From contig NZ_RZNX01000001.1 in the NCBI RefSeq assembly GCF_003994465.1, positions 1,000,915-1,064,914 of the forward strand: a DNA stretch of 64,000 nt, read 5' to 3'. A program made the position numbers and the translations under genes. The notes beneath the pieces were generated by a model. It saw nothing but the letters and a program-made list of their open reading frames with translations, had not been told where the DNA came from and did not search any database. Shown piece by piece: positions 63,679-64,000 of the stretch (positions are counted from its first letter, which is position 1; each line of letters opens with the position of its first letter). This stretch comes from Paenibacillus zeisoli. Its GTDB lineage: Bacteria; Bacillota; Bacilli; Paenibacillales; Paenibacillaceae.

Positions 63679-64000
63679 CTATTTGACCATCTGCCGCGGC
63701 TCTTCCACTAGAACTAACTGCTGACGGTCGTTGAAATAAGCCTTGTAAGCAAACTGCACAAATACCATAACGGATAAAGAAACACTACCCAGGATGCCCA
63801 GCATAATCGCGATCTGATACTCCACCGCTACAATTGGGGATGCTCCCCCAAGAATTTGTCCAGTCATCATCCCGGGGAGAAATACAATTCCCATACCTAC
63901 CATAGAGTTAATCGTCGGCAGCAGGGCAGCATCAAATGCCTGATTGATAATCTCTCTGCAAGCTTCTTTTGGAGCGGCTCCAAGCATGAGCGACCCTTCT
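63679..64000 (-). CDS. FetB/YbbM-like ABC permease (UPF0014), N-terminus beyond window
   Basis: About 107 C-terminal residues: EGSLMLGAAPKEAC (an EAA-type coupling loop), LIP-like LLPTINSMVGMGIVFLPGMMTGQILGGASPIVAVEYQIAIML and a final helix, the conserved end of FetB/ALS3-type metal exporter permeases. It ends with a short charged tail. The real start lies beyond base 64000, upstream on this strand. Confidence 0.85.
   Translation of the reverse strand, partial: EGSLMLGAAPKEACREIINQAFDAALLPTINSMVGMGIVFLPGMMTGQILGGASPIVAVEYQIAIMLGILGSVSLSVMVFVQFAYKAYFNDRQQLVLVEEPRQMVK

Overview
The window looks like a chromosomal segment of an endospore-forming Bacillota, most likely Paenibacillus or a close relative. 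Pointers to this are strong AAGGAGG-type ribosome binding sites with frequent GTG/TTG starts, a PyrR-attenuated pyrimidine operon, YhaM-, KimA- and YjcZ-like proteins, cre (CcpA) sites, and the LL-diaminopimelate aminotransferase route to lysine/peptidoglycan. The genus is an inference; no search was possible.

Layout. 1-2.1 kb: a DHA2 drug efflux pump (MFS + HlyD) divergent from its MarR regulator, with a clear palindromic operator between them. 2.2-13.3 kb: housekeeping genes (YhaM nuclease, LOG protein, KimA potassium transporter, a LacI/ROK/ManA hexose group, DinB, a ComEC-like hydrolase with DUF3006). 13.3-23.3 kb: ung, an eroded lipoprotein remnant, a 2641-residue secreted amylase with two GH13 catalytic domains and many binding modules, and an orphan OmpR-type response regulator; both the amylase and the regulator have cre-like sites upstream. 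23.5-27 kb: an amino-acid ABC importer operon lying between an intact tRNA-Leu(UAA) gene and a 30-bp fragment of the same tRNA. 27-28.2 kb: a polysaccharide deacetylase and a YjcZ-like spore protein.

28.3-43.3 kb is the most interesting part: a phage-tail-like (tailocin) locus of PBSX/xkd type. It has sheath, tube, tail chaperone, tape measure, LysM/hub, baseplate, fibre and lysis genes, but no terminase, portal, capsid or integrase. It carries its own control region: an XRE repressor and ImmA/IrrE protease genes, an ArpU-type activator gene, three repressor operators (one placed exactly between -35 and -10), and four CGGCC repeats spaced by 11 bp just upstream of a putative late promoter. 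The chaperone gene ends in an A AAA AAC slippery heptamer followed by a 9-bp stem, and -1 slippage joins it to a 52-codon extension.

43.4-45.1 kb: small hypothetical genes, a second YjcZ-like gene, tRNA-Ile2 and tRNA-fMet. 45.2-52.5 kb: a five-gene MacB-like ABC operon with two ATPases, one of them carrying a C-terminal AbrB-like domain, an adaptor, an FtsX permease and, unusually, an extracellular solute-binding lipoprotein. 52.7-62.1 kb: the pyr operon pyrR-pyrB-pyrC-carA-carB-pyrF-pyrE, without pyrP, pyrK or pyrD, with a PyrR attenuator in the leader and an unusual 83-bp tandem repeat between pyrC and carA. 62.3-64 kb: dapL and the C-terminal part of a FetB-like permease running off the edge.
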